From positions 278,514,122 to 278,578,121 of the forward strand of contig NC_084795.1 in assembly GCF_963169125.1 (NCBI RefSeq): DNA of 64,000 nucleotides, given 5' to 3'. A program made the position numbers and the translations under genes. This stretch comes from Humulus lupulus (taxonomy: Eukaryota > Streptophyta > Magnoliopsida > Rosales > Cannabaceae). Positions 24,104-35,376 of the stretch are shown here, one piece after another (position 1 is the stretch's first letter; every line of letters starts with the position of its first letter). The notes beneath the pieces are model-generated. The model did not search any database. It saw only the letters and a program-made list of their open reading frames with translations, and was not told the DNA's origin.

Positions 24104-24113
24104 TATATAAAAA
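24104..24113 (+). promoter_or_regulatory. TATA box of the antisense gene in element B
   Basis: TATATAAAAA lies in GC-richer DNA about 220 bases upstream of a splice donor (CTC|GTAAGT, intron 24330-24850). The intron ends at CGCTAG, eight bases before the ATG at 24859. The arrangement of TATA box, leader exon and leader intron fits a promoter that reads the + strand, against gag-pol. Confidence 0.6.
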
Positions 24114-24850
24114 GGGTGGCAACCATACGCATGGGTCACCCGTTTATTTGAAAATTTTCTGAATTTCCCATCTTCTTCTCATCCTAAAAAAACCCTATAT
24201 TTCTCCCGGTTACCGTTCCCAGCATTCCAGAAGATCAGGCGCAAGGGCTCATTTGAGGTTTTGGAACCAGTCACTCCATTGAGGCCCCAACCCAGACGAC
24301 GCCTTCATCCCCCCACAACAAAACACCTCGTAAGTTTTCTGACTGTGCATGCTTTAAATTTTCTTTTCACTATAGCTTAGGTAAATAGTTCCTGTAGCTG
24401 CATACAAGGTTTTGTTGGTTTTTTGTGGGTATAAAGGGTGTAGGTTTTTAAGTTAGGGCATCGATTGTAGAAGAAAACTATTTAGGAGCATGACTCATAG
24501 GGTGCGCTTTATGGGGAAAGCTTCTGGGTAGATTTTTGGGTATGCTTGTTCAAAATATCCAGCATTTTGGGTGCAAAACCGGGTAGCTTAGGGAACACGC
24601 TTCACAGGCGGTTTTGCACCCCTTGCCTACTGGAACTTTCATTCCGAGGCAAACTTTTATCCTGACCCTCCTAACACACGAATTCCGAGTAATCGGGGAT
24701 CTGTTGGGAGCACAGACGCATGTTCATAGAATCGCGTGGTCTCACTCTCCACGGGCTGAGTTTACCTTAGCCCGTGCAAAGGAAACACTTATTCAGATTC
24801 CTTCTTATGTTTAGGTCGCCCTTTCTGAAATTTCTTCTTTTGTTCGCTAG

Positions 24851-27800
24851 GCGACCAGATGGGACCCAAGAAGAACGCTCCTAAGAAGACCGTAGGCAGC
24901 TCGTCCTCCCAACAGTCCAAAGGAAAGGAGGTGATGACAGACTCCCCACTCCCCGTCTTTGGACCGGCCATGGAGCGGCAGCTCGAGGTGGCGCCCGATG
25001 CTTTTTTTGAGGCCGAGAGGATCGTCTCGAAGATCACCGACCAGGGGAGAGTGAATAAAATATTCCTCTTCCACAACATCGAGCTGGGGAGGGGTGCCCT
25101 GATCGCTCGACCTCCCCTAGAAAGTGAGCGGAGCTGCGCGCCGCTCGACGAGGAATACGCGGCTTGGAGTGACGAGAACTTCAAGGCTGAGGCCTTCCTC
25201 CCGCTGGACCAATACTTCGCCGACTTCCTCAACTACGTGAAGTTGGCTCATTTCCAGCTCCCCCCTAATTCTTATCGTTTGTTGGCGGGATTGAGATATC
25301 TGTTCTTGAAACAGGAGTGGAAGGTCCCCACTCAGGCAGATATCTTATATTTTTTCTACCTCAAGGCCAGCTCGGAGCAGCGGGGGCGAGGTGACGGGTT
25401 CTACTACCTGACTCGCTTCCCAAACACGGCTGCAGTCATCGAGCTGCCCAGCCACCCCAATGACTTCAAAGACCAGTTCTTTATGTCCAAGGGGTTTCGC
25501 AACTGCGAGCTTCACTACTCCAACTGTCCTCGTAAGTACCTTTTACTCTTAGCTCATAAGTTAAGTATTGATTAGCTCCCCCTTTGTCCATTTCTGACTT
25601 AGAATAATTCTGCAGCCATTTTCGCGAGAACAGACAAATCTGTGATTCTCGAGAGTCAGTACGAGACGCTGGCGGGTCTGCCCCCTAGTGAAAAGGACTA
25701 CTGCCAGCTCGTGACAGACGAGACGATGCTGGCATGCAAGCTGATCTCCCCGGGCCAGACTTTGAACCTGAGGAGGCCGTGGGGGCCTCCCCCAGCTCGC
25801 GATATGAGGCCCATTCCCGAGGGAGGAGACGAGGACGAGGAGGACGAGGTGCCCCTCGTGAGGCGGAAGAGGGCGCGGGAGGTCGCCCAAAAAGCTAACA
25901 TGGAGAGGGCCCAGTCCGGGGCAACAGTCGGCCCCTCCGGCCAAGGTAACCCATAACTATTTAGGGGCTTAGACAGGGCCACCGCAGACCCCCGGCTAGC
26001 TAGGTTTAATCCCAATCAGCCCGTCCAATGCCATCGAAGTGACCCAGACCTTAACATAACCTTGCTCCATTGTGTCGACCGGCTTGTGCTGGATTACGAA
26101 AGTAGCCGCCCTAGGGGTACCGTAGTCATAGACAACACCCTAGCCTTTAGGTCGGCCTTATTTGAGGAGTATGGGACCAACTTTCGGTCATGGCCCTCTC
26201 TTCGGGAGGGTACCGTAGCTCCGGGTCTTAGGCAGTACGTAGAAGAGTCTAGTCCTGAGCCAGTTTTGGACCCAGAACCTGTGCTGTAACGCCCCAAACT
26301 CTAGGGACCGTTACGGTGTGCCTTGTAAACAGTGCTAAACTCGCTAATCGAGTCATTTGGCCAAAACGTTTAACTAAGTATGATTAGCGGTTTAGGGTCT
26401 AAACATTTTTGGTTAAGATGTAACGTTTCACTAGAACGTTTAATATATACATTGAGATCCCGAAAATATAATTTCAGAGTCTATTACAGAAAATATTTAC
26501 AACAGGCCGTTCTAAGCGGCAAAACAGGGTTCAACCCTAGTTCCACTTTAAACCTCGGCCGTGGCGGACGAGCAGCTGCATGTGTACACATCATCACCTA
26601 AGCTCTCCAACTCAAGGATGGTCCAGCTTCCTTTTGCCTTTACCTGCACCACGTAGCACCCGTGAGCCGAAGCCCAGCAAGAAAACATAATACATCATGA
26701 TATAATATCAACAATAACCAAAGTAACCATTCAGAACCAACGGTCCATACAGATAGGTGACAATAGCCAAAAGTCACAATAACGAGCATCGCTCCCTTTA
26801 GCCATGTGACGATAGGGTCACCAAGGCTTAACTGATAAGTGATTCTCTCATAAGTTTGATTAGGACAGGTGCAAGGTGATTAGTCACCAACATAACCTTC
26901 CTCACGACTCTAGAGTCGAAACTATGGACAACGTCCCTTAGCCATGTGACAAACAGTCACCGGGGTCATATACCTTGGCTATAGTCATCTGGTCGTAGAC
27001 CAGGCAAGCGCTTATAGTTCTCATTGACCTTCCGGTCGGTCCAGCACTAATACCCCATATGAGTCATTCAATGCCGACCTCGATTAGATCTAATCTTTAG
27101 TCGGCCTGGCGTTCACAACGCACTGCCACCTCTGACCCTTGGGTCGGTAAAACGCGACCAGTGCTCAGCCCGTGGTGAACTTAACTGATAAGTCACAGCT
27201 TCACAGACGAATCTGACACCATTGTCGATTCTGACTAATAAGTCAGCGCCATACACAGGTAAGCCATGCCACCAAACATATATCACATGTCCAACATCCA
27301 TAAACAAGGTATTTAGCATGCTTCCTAACAAATACCAGTACAATTAGGACTATGCATTAACACAGAGGCTCAAGCTCTGAACGATATCATATCCAGTATA
27401 CAAAGCATGTCCTATTCACATGTTTCTTATGCATCATATGCAGTATGTTCAACCATCCAACATGCACCAATAACAGCCATGCATGTCACGTTTAATAGTC
27501 AACCAACATGCATCAAGAATAGCCATGCATGTCACACATAATAGTCAATCGACATGCATTAATGATAACCACGCATGTCATACTCAGTAAACAACCAACA
27601 TGCATCATAATAGCCATGCATGTCACATTTACACAGGGTGCAGTTTTCTTACCTCAAATCCGAGCTAGAACCAATATAAGAACGACCCTTGAGAACGGTC
27701 AACCTTTAAGCCCTTAGCGGTCACCTAATCATAACCAAACATAGAACACCATCAATAACATGATAACTCAAAGGTTTCCAAACCAATATCTAGCCTCCAA

Positions 27801-30231
27801 GAGATCAATCCAAACTAATCCAAGTAGTAGGGACACTCCCGAGGCCCGTAGCTAAGTTCCTGGGGTCAAAACGAGCAAACGGGGTCAAAACAGGGCAGGG
27901 GCTGCGGCCCTAGCACCTTGGGCCGCGGCCCCCAGAATTTCCAAAGGCAAGCGCCGCGGCGCCCCACACAAGGGCCGCGGCGCCCAGCGAAACAGAACGG
28001 CCACTTGCTAACTCGATCTAGGGCCGCGGCGCCCAACCCAAAACCATTCTCCAACGTGTTTTCAACACTTCAAAGTCCCCAAAAACACACCTAAACATTC
28101 CCCAATCATCAAAACAAAGTTCCCAAGCTTCCCGATACCTCAAAACCCAAGGTTCAAACAAACCGAAAACTCAACGATCCACAAAAACAATTCAAAGCTT
28201 AGAAACTCGAAATAACTCAAAACTTAAACTTCAATTACCTTTGACTGGGTTGTTTTCCATCAAATCCTTCGCCCAAGAAGCTTCTATTCTTTCCTAGGAT
28301 CGCTATGCCTCGACCCTCGCTTGATTCCGACTCCTAGAACTCAAGATATCTTCGAAAACGCTCAAACGGTAAAACGGACCGTCTAGAGAGAGAACGAGAG
28401 GTTTCCTAACGTACGTTTTTATCTGACAAGCTACTTCAAGCTTAAGTAACCTCAAATAAAACCTAGTGCTCGGGGTCCCGAAAACACCCCCGGGGATACT
28501 ATAGTCAAAACTTCCAGAATTCCATCCTGATCTCAAATACTCCCAATCCATTACCAAATAAACATTTCTATTACCCCGAAATTGACCCTGTTATGACAAA
28601 ACCGCTAATCCACTATACATGACCGTCTCATGTCGAATAGCTCGAATATATCTCCATAATAATAAAATCTCATTCACAATTTACAATACGCACCTAATTT
28701 ACAAATATGCCCTTAACAGGCCAAATTACCAAAATGCCCTCATAACTAAAAATACTCCCATATGCATGCATTTACCATCAGATAATAATATAATTCACGT
28801 AAACATGCCTATAATCATTAAATACAATAATAAATCAATTATGGCCCTCCCGGCCTTCTAATCAAGGTCCTAAACCTTATTAGGAAATTTGGGGCATTAC
28901 ATGTTCCAACCCGCGAAGTCATTGTCTTAGATTCCCCCGCAGAAGCTCCGGGGCCGATGGTCGTGACCATAGATTCCTCTTCTAGCTCGAGGGGTAGGAT
29001 CCCTTACGATATATGTTTTTGAATTATGTTTTCTCCTTATCCTTGTTGTTCTTCCCTAAATGCTAACTTGTATACTAATGTTCTTTGTTTTGCCAGAGGA
29101 GATGTCTCAGCCCGGGAACAAGGATTTGCGAGCTAACTTCACTGGAGGGAACTCCTCCGCTGGGGCTTCCGGGCCCATGGTGAAGAAGCTCCGGGTGGCA
29201 AAGAAGGCCGCTGGGACACCAACCAAGTCCCCTGCAAAGGGGAAAGACCAGATCCCAACTACCCAGGCCAAGGTACCTCCACCTCCTGCAGCAATGGAGA
29301 AGATACCCCCGCCCCCTCCACGAGCTCCCGCCTTCGTTCGGGATATGGAGATGGAGCCCGGGACTTTGGCAGCTGCCGCCACCGAGGTGCGCATTCCGGT
29401 GGACCCCCAGGCCTTGGAGAAAATCCCTGACGTCTTTCGGGGGATGGTGTACGAGACGGCGACCTACACCGTCGACCACTACTATGGGGCCACCGAAAGG
29501 GACTTGCGGGCAATCGAGACAAGGAGCCCGGAGAGTGTGATGGAGTCTTCACTGGGAATGGCTCTAACAGTAAGCTGGCTTTGCCCTTTTATACTCTTTG
29601 GTTACCATGCTTTGCCCTGTCTCTCCCTTTTTTTTTCTAAGGCAATTGCCTCTTTGTTTTGTAGGGCGCCTTGGCTCTTCACCGGAGCATATCCAGGTCT
29701 AAGGCTCGGCTCGAGGACATGAGGGGTGAGCACTAGGCGGTTTTGGCCGCCCATCAAACTACCTTGGCCGCCCTGCAAATGGCCCAACAGCAGGAAAAAG
29801 AGGCCAAGGATGCCTTGGCGGCTGCGCGAGCTGAGCTGGATGCAGCCCGTCCTAAGCTTCAAGAGGCCGAGGCTACCAAAGCCGCCCTTGCTGCCGCGAT
29901 GGCCGAGTTGGACTCTGCGAAGGCTGGAGCCGAGGAGGCTAAGGCCGCCCTGGCAACGGAGAAGGTAGCTTCCAGCTCCGCCATGGAGGACATGCTCTAC
30001 CACTGTTGGGTCTTCAACTCGAATGGCGACTTCTCCTTTTTAGGAGCGGACTGGGAGGACTTCCGGGAAGGATTCAAAGCTCGCCAGAGGAACCTTCTGA
30101 GACTAGGGATGCCTTCACAGTGGCCGAGCAGGAGGGCGAGACGGCGACCTCAACGAAGCAGCCCAGTGGACCCTAAGGCCTTTCTTTTTCTTTTTACATG
30201 TATGTTTTTTTTTTTTTGTAACTTTGTATGA
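24851..30231 (+). pseudogene. Antisense gene of element B ('gypsy-type transposon' domain plus coiled coil)
   Basis: The ATG at 24859 opens exon 1 (to 25531; MGPKKNAPKK), with a plant domain known from antisense ORFs of Tat elements (Pfam 'putative gypsy type transposon'). Seen here are a segment ending LLAGLRYLFLKQEWKVPT and later GDGFYYLTRFP. Donor GTAAGT at 25532 pairs with an acceptor at 25615. Exon 2 (25616-25946) ends in an acidic then basic tail (EDEEDEVPLVRRKRARE). The solo LTR 26285-28901 splits the next part. Another exon (about 29096-29570) is rich in Pro and Lys. After an intron, a coiled coil (29667-29990) rich in A, E, L and K follows, with one TAG at 29733. The protein's role is unknown. 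Confidence 0.7.
26285..28901 (-). mobile_element. Solo LTR, family S, inside element B
   Basis: The 2617-bp unit starts TGTAACGCCCC and ends GGGGCATTACA. It is the reverse of the 12628-14980 copy. Flanks TGTGC (26280-26284) and TGTTC (28902-28906) are a 5-bp duplication with one mismatch. Removing it rejoins the antisense gene of element B. A GC-rich palindromic block lies at 27898-28030. No internal coding DNA is present. Confidence 0.85.
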
Positions 30232-30329
30232 GGTTTTTTCACCTCAAGACAATTGGTTTTAGTCAATTTTTGATTCTATGCACCTTAGTTTGTTTTCCTT
30301 TTTGGTGGTGCCATGATTGATACTCTTAT

Positions 30330-30870
30330 ATTTTTCTGGAAAAAACATATTAACCAATCTTGATCCAATTTTTAAGACAAATCCTGGTTGAATCCCGGAC
30401 CTTGCTTTAAAAACTTAGTTCGCATTAATTCTTTGACTAATATCTTGTGCTCTTTAAGAAAAATACAGATCAATCAATTTGAATCAATTTCTAAGTTTTA
30501 AGACCTGGTTATGTCCAGGATATTAGTTTGAAAACTTAGTTCGCGTTAATTCTTTGACTAATATCTTGTGCTTTTTAAGAAAAACACTGATTAATCAATT
30601 TAAATCAACTTCTAAGTTTTAGGACCTGGTTATGTCCAGGACATGACTTAGTTTGAAAACTTAGTTCGCGTTAATTCTTTGACTAAAATCTTGTGCTTTT
30701 TAAGAAAAATACTGATTAATCAATTTGAATCAACGTCTAAGTTTTAGGACCTGGTTATGTCCAGGATAGGACTTAGTTTGTGTTAATCATTAATCAATAT
30801 GTCGTGTTTTTTAAGAAAAACATCGACCAATCGATTTGAATCAACTTCTAAGTCTTTAAGGCGACCTGGT
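30330..30870. repeat. Tandem repeat, about 121-125 bp units, in element B
   Basis: Copies of a unit containing GTTAATTCTTTGACTAA, TTAAGAAAAA and GACCTGGTTATGTCCAGG start near 30421, 30542 and 30667, with a partial copy from about 30780. The array lies between the antisense gene and integrase and has no coding role. Confidence 0.8.
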
Positions 30871-30889
30871 TATATTAGCCAGGTACCAT

Positions 30890-30902
30890 ATGCCCCCCCA
30901 AG
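30890..30902 (-). other. Internal polypurine-like run of element B
   Basis: On the + strand the run reads ATGCCCCCCCAAG, which on the - strand is a G-rich purine run much like the terminal polypurine tract at 23841-23855. A1 (3230-3243) and A2 (8935-8948) have the same kind of run in the same place, between integrase and the antisense module. It could act as a second plus-strand primer. Confidence 0.4.
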
Positions 30903-31192
30903 TAATTAGGAAAGGGTCTTTCGTGGTTACTTGAGATTACATTCGCAAATATACACAATACTGAAAGAAGATTTAATTATCATTACTTAATACATAAGAA
31001 ATGGCCTTTCTAAGTAAGCCTTACAAGGGTGTCAATGATAATACTTCTTCAAGTGGATGGCGTTCCAAGTTCGTGGGACCGCTTCTCCATTAAGCCGGGC
31101 TAACTTGTAGGTTCATTCCTTTATGACCTCGGCTATTTGATAAGGCCCTTCCCAGTTCAGTCCCAGTACTCCATCTTTGGGATCCTTGCCGG

Positions 31193-32089
31193 CTAAGAAG
31201 ACTCTCCTGAGAACCAGGTCGCCAATGCCAAAAGCGCGTTTTCGGACCTTTGAGTTGAAGTAACGCTTAATTTTTGCTGGTAATGTGCGAGCGGGAGCTG
31301 TGACTCTTCTCGCCTTTCATCAATCAGGTCGAGGGATGAGCAAAGTAGTTCATGATTGTGATCCTGGTCATATGCCTGGACTGTATGAGAATATATCTTT
31401 AACTCAACAGGGAGGACTGCCTCACTCCCAAAAGCCAGGGAGAAAGGAGTGTGCCCCGTAGAGGTCCGATGCGAGGTCCGGTATGCCCATAGTACCTGAG
31501 GGAGCTGTTCTGGCCAGACCCCTTTGGCTTCGTCTAGCCTCTTCTTAAGGCTTGCCTTTAGCGTCTTATTGACAGTCTCGACCTGGCCGTTTGCCTGAGG
31601 ATAGGCCACGGAGGAGAAGCTTTTCATGATGTCGTACCTTTCACAAAATTCGGTGAAGAGGTCGCTGTCAAACTGAGTCCCATTATCGGATACTATTTTC
31701 TTTTTTAGCCCAAATCGGCAGATAATGCTCTTGACTACGAAGTCGAGGACTTTCTTGGAAGTGTTCGTTGCCAAAGGCTCTGCCTCAGCCCACTTTGTGA
31801 AGTAGTCAATAGCCACCACGGCGTAGCGGACCCCGCCCTTTCCAGTCGGGAGGGCGCCAACCAAGTCGATTCCCCAGACTGCAAATGGCCATGGGGAGGA
31901 GATCATCTTCAGCTCGACTGGGGGAGCTCGGGAAACTGTGGCGAATGGCTGGCACTTGTCGCATTTATTGACATACGAGATCAAGTCCTTTGATAGAGTG
32001 GGCCAGTAATACCCTTGCCTTAAGACTTTTAGGGCCAAGCTTTGCCCCCCAGTGTGATCCCCGCAAAAACCCTCGTGCACTTCCTGCAA
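31193..32089 (-). pseudogene. Integrase region of element B
   Basis: The frame holds the HHCC zinc domain (VHEGFCGDH, CDKCQ) and the core with GIDLVG, SDNGTQFDSDLF and NGQVETVNKTL, so the D, D and E residues are all present. The motif order matches A2 integrase. The upstream frame is broken near 32090-32160, where the preceding part shifts frame. The C-terminal end is also frame-shifted relative to A2 after HYQQKL. It is probably not functional as part of a polyprotein. Confidence 0.82.
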
Positions 32090-32412
32090 GATGGCCTTCG
32101 CCTCTCCGGCAGATCACATCGCAAGAGGGGTAGGGAATGCCCACGTCGGTACAACATCCCATCTATCACCGTATACCTTGGAGCCTAGTACAGTACCCGC
32201 CGTGCGTCATTACGCCCCTCAAGTAATTTTCCTTCGGTAAGGTACTCGAGGATGGGGGTGATCCAGGTCGGTCTGGCGTCGATCATCTTGACCTCCGCCC
32301 CGACCTCTTCTATACTTGGTTTCTCCAGGAATTCCACCGGTACTAACCCCAACGTCTCCGTCTCCGTCTCCCCGGAGGTAGCGAGTTTGGCGAGGGCGTC
32401 TGCGTTAGCGTT

Positions 32413-32739
32413 CTACCCTCGAGGTAACTGCTCGATTGAGCCTTGTTCAAATGCGGACAGCTTGACTTTTACCTTGGCCAGGTAAGCAGCCATATTGGCT
32501 CCCCGTGCTTGATATTCACCTAGCACCTTGTTTACCACGAGCTGGGAATCGCTGAAGCACTGAATGGAACTGGCTTTCAGCTCTTGGGCTACCCTTAGTC
32601 CGGCCAGCAAAGCTTCGTATTCGACCTCGTTGTTGGAGGCCTTGAATCCGAATCTCAACGCTGAGTGGAATCTATGCCCTTCTTGGGATATCAAAATAAT
32701 TCCAGCCCCGGAGCCGTTCTCGTTAGATGAGCCATCCAC
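32413..32739 (-). pseudogene. Second (aRNH-type) RNase H of element B
   Basis: The frame holds MDGSSNENGSGAGIIL, NNEVEYEALLAGLR and SDSQLVVNKVLGEYQARG, the second RNase H domain that marks Tat-type elements. A TAG just upstream (32758-32760) stands where Gln would precede the domain. Another TAG at 32413 (PRG-stop-NADALAKLA) ends it. Confidence 0.8.
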
Positions 32740-32757
32740 GAAGATCTTCCACGACGC

Positions 32758-33936
32758 CTAGGGCGAGGTGACCTGGGGTGACTCTTCCACAGGATCCTCC
32801 CTGAAACCTGTGCACTCTGCCACAAAATCGGCCAGGGCCTGACTCTTTATGGCAGTTCGGGGGGTGTACAAAATTTTGAACTGACTGAGTTCGATAGCCC
32901 ACTTTAACAAACGTCCCGATGCTTCAGGTTTTTGCAAAACCTGCCTTAAAGGTTGATCGGTCATGACGTGTATTGAGTGGGACTGCAAATACGGCATGAG
33001 CTTTCGAGAGGTCGTGATAAGACAAAATGTCAATTTTTCCATCAACGGGTATCGGGACTCGGCCCCGAGAAGCCTCTTGCTGATGTAGTAGACCGGTTTC
33101 TGAACCCAGTCTTCTTCACTGACCAATACGGCACTAGCTGCATCTTCTGTGACAGCTAGGTAAAGGAAAAGAGGCTCTCCTGCCTTTGGTTTGAACAGTA
33201 CGGGTGGCTCGACCAGATGTGCCTTCAGGTCGAGGAAAGCACCCTCGCACTCCTTGGTCCATTTGAACTTCTTATTTCCTCGGAGCAGGTTGTAGAATGG
33301 CAGGCACTTGTCAGTGGATTTTGAAATAAACCGATTTAGGGCTGCCACCCTCCCTGTCAGGCCTTGGACATCTTTACGCGACTTGGGTGAGGGAAGCTCG
33401 AGCAATGACCTGATCTTATCGGGGTTCACTTCGATTCCTCTAGTGTTGACAATGAAACCCAGGAATTTTCCAGATGCGACCCCGAAAGTGCACTTCTGAG
33501 GGTTAAGCCTCATGCCGTATTCTCATAGTATCTTGAAGCATTCTTCCAGGTCAGAAACATGGTTATCGGCAGTCTTTGATTTGACCAGCATGTCATCAAC
33601 GTACACTTCCATGTTCTTCCCGATCTGGTTGGCAAACATTCTGTTCACTAATCTCTGGTATGTAGCACCGGCGTTTTTCAGCCTGAACGACATGACCTTG
33701 TAACAATAGACGTTAATTGGGGTCATAAAGCTGGTGTGCTCCTGGTCCGCCGGGTTCATGGCGATCTGATTATAGCTTGAGTACGCATCCATAAAGGACA
33801 TGAGCTTGTGCCCCGACGTGGCATCCACCAATTGGTCGATCATTGACAAGGGAAAACAATCTTTGGGGCAGGCTTTATTCAGGTCAGAGAAGTCGATGCA
33901 GGTCCGCCATTTCCCGTTGGGCTTCGGGACCAGCAC
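32758..33936 (-). pseudogene. Reverse transcriptase and RNase H of element B
   Basis: Positions 33936-33523 hold WRTCIDFSDLNKACPKD, FMDAYSSYNQI and the catalytic YVDD. A TGA at 33523 stands for Arg (L-R-x-YG in A2). The frame then resumes at 33513 with MRLNPQKCTFGV, LTGRVAALNRFIS and YYISKRLLGAESRYP and runs to a TAG at 32758. Upstream a TGA at 33949 replaces Trp (FPV-stop-VANPVLVP; A2 has AWVSNPVLVP). Three single-base stops make it a pseudogene. Confidence 0.85.
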
Positions 33937-33948
33937 GGGGTTGGCGAC

Positions 33949-35220
33949 TCAAACCGGAAACTTGGCTTCGTGGATAAAGCCGCATTTCTTGAGCCGGGCT
34001 ACTTCTTCTTCTAAAGCCTCAACCCGAGTTGTTCCCAGGCGCCTCTGTTTCTGGGACTTTGTAGGAACGCTCTTATCCAAATGAAGGGTGTGCATGATGA
34101 CATTTGGATTGATTCCCACCATGTCCTCGTGTGACCATGCAAACACATCAAGGTTATTTTGCAGAAATTTGATCAGCTCCGCCTTCCTCTTGCCACAGAG
34201 GTTTTTCCCTAGCTTAACCATCTGTGAAGGATTTTGTGGATCGATATTTACTTCCTCGAGCTCTTCAATAGCTTGGAGCTCGGACTTGTCCTCGCCTATT
34301 CGGGGGTCAATATCCTCACTTAGGACGATACTTTCCCCCTCGGTGCTCTGAGGTTTTTCAATCTCAGGGTTAGGCAAAGGTTCCTGAGATTCCTCTTCTC
34401 CACCTTGGATGGCCATCGTTAGCTGCCCGGGTTTCGATTTTCCCTTCATGGAAATGCTGTAGCATTCCCTCGCAGCAAGCTGATCGCCATGGACCGTGCA
34501 TATCCCCATGGAAGAAGGGAATTTCAGCGCGAGGTAGCCAACGGAGGTGATGGCTTCAAAAGCTATAAGTGTAGGTCGGCCCAAAATGGCATTGTATGCA
34601 GCGGGGCAGTCGATGACCACGAACTCGAGGAGTTTTGAGACTGACCAAGGTCCCTCTCCTAAGGTGATCACCAACTCGATCGTCCCTATAGCCGCTGATC
34701 CTTCTCCCGAAAAACCATACAGCATCATGGAGGTCGCCTTCAGCTCGGCGACAGTCAAACCCATCTTCTCCAACGTGGACTGGAATAGAAGGTTTACCAA
34801 GCTCCCATTGTCGATCAGCACTCTCCTAACCCTCCGATTAGCGAGCTGCACCGCTACGACCAGAGGGTCATTATGAAGGAACTGAACGTGGCTAGCGTCT
34901 TCTTCAGTAAAAATGATTGGTTGCCTTTCCAATCGCTGCTGCTTTGGCAGATGCTGCTCGGGGACGAACTCTACTCCATTATGAGCCTTGAGTTCGTTGA
35001 AGTACCTCTTTTGGGCACCCCTGCTCGTGCCAGCCAAATGCGGACCTCCCGAGATTGTGGATATCTCTCCTCCTATCACTGGAGGAGGGACGTCTTGATC
35101 TACCCGAGACCTGGGCTGACTGACCGGGACTTCCGGAGCAGGTCTGCTTGTTGGAACCCTGTTCCACGCATACTGAGCCAAGGGGCCGGCTCTGATGAGA
35201 GTCTCGATCTCATCTTTCAA
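33949..35220 (-). pseudogene. Protease region and start of RT of element B
   Basis: The frame includes ISTISGGPHLAGTS, IIFTEEDASHVQFLHNDPLVV and the protease loop VLIDNGSLVNLLF. In that loop DNGS replaces the common DTGS, a variant met in this lineage. YNAILGRPTL follows, then an acidic linker and the start of RT (DVFAWSHEDMVGI). The catalytic aspartate is kept. Confidence 0.8.
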
Positions 35221-35376
35221 GTGTCTACAATCATCGGTATTGTGGCCAACGTCGTTGTGGAAACGGCAAAACTTGGAGGTGTCTCTCTTCCCCTTCTGGT
35301 GCTTTAACGGCTCCGAATTCTTCCAGGGGAGGCGAGCAGAGTTTTCTAGGAAGATGTTCTCCCTAGAGTGGGTGAG

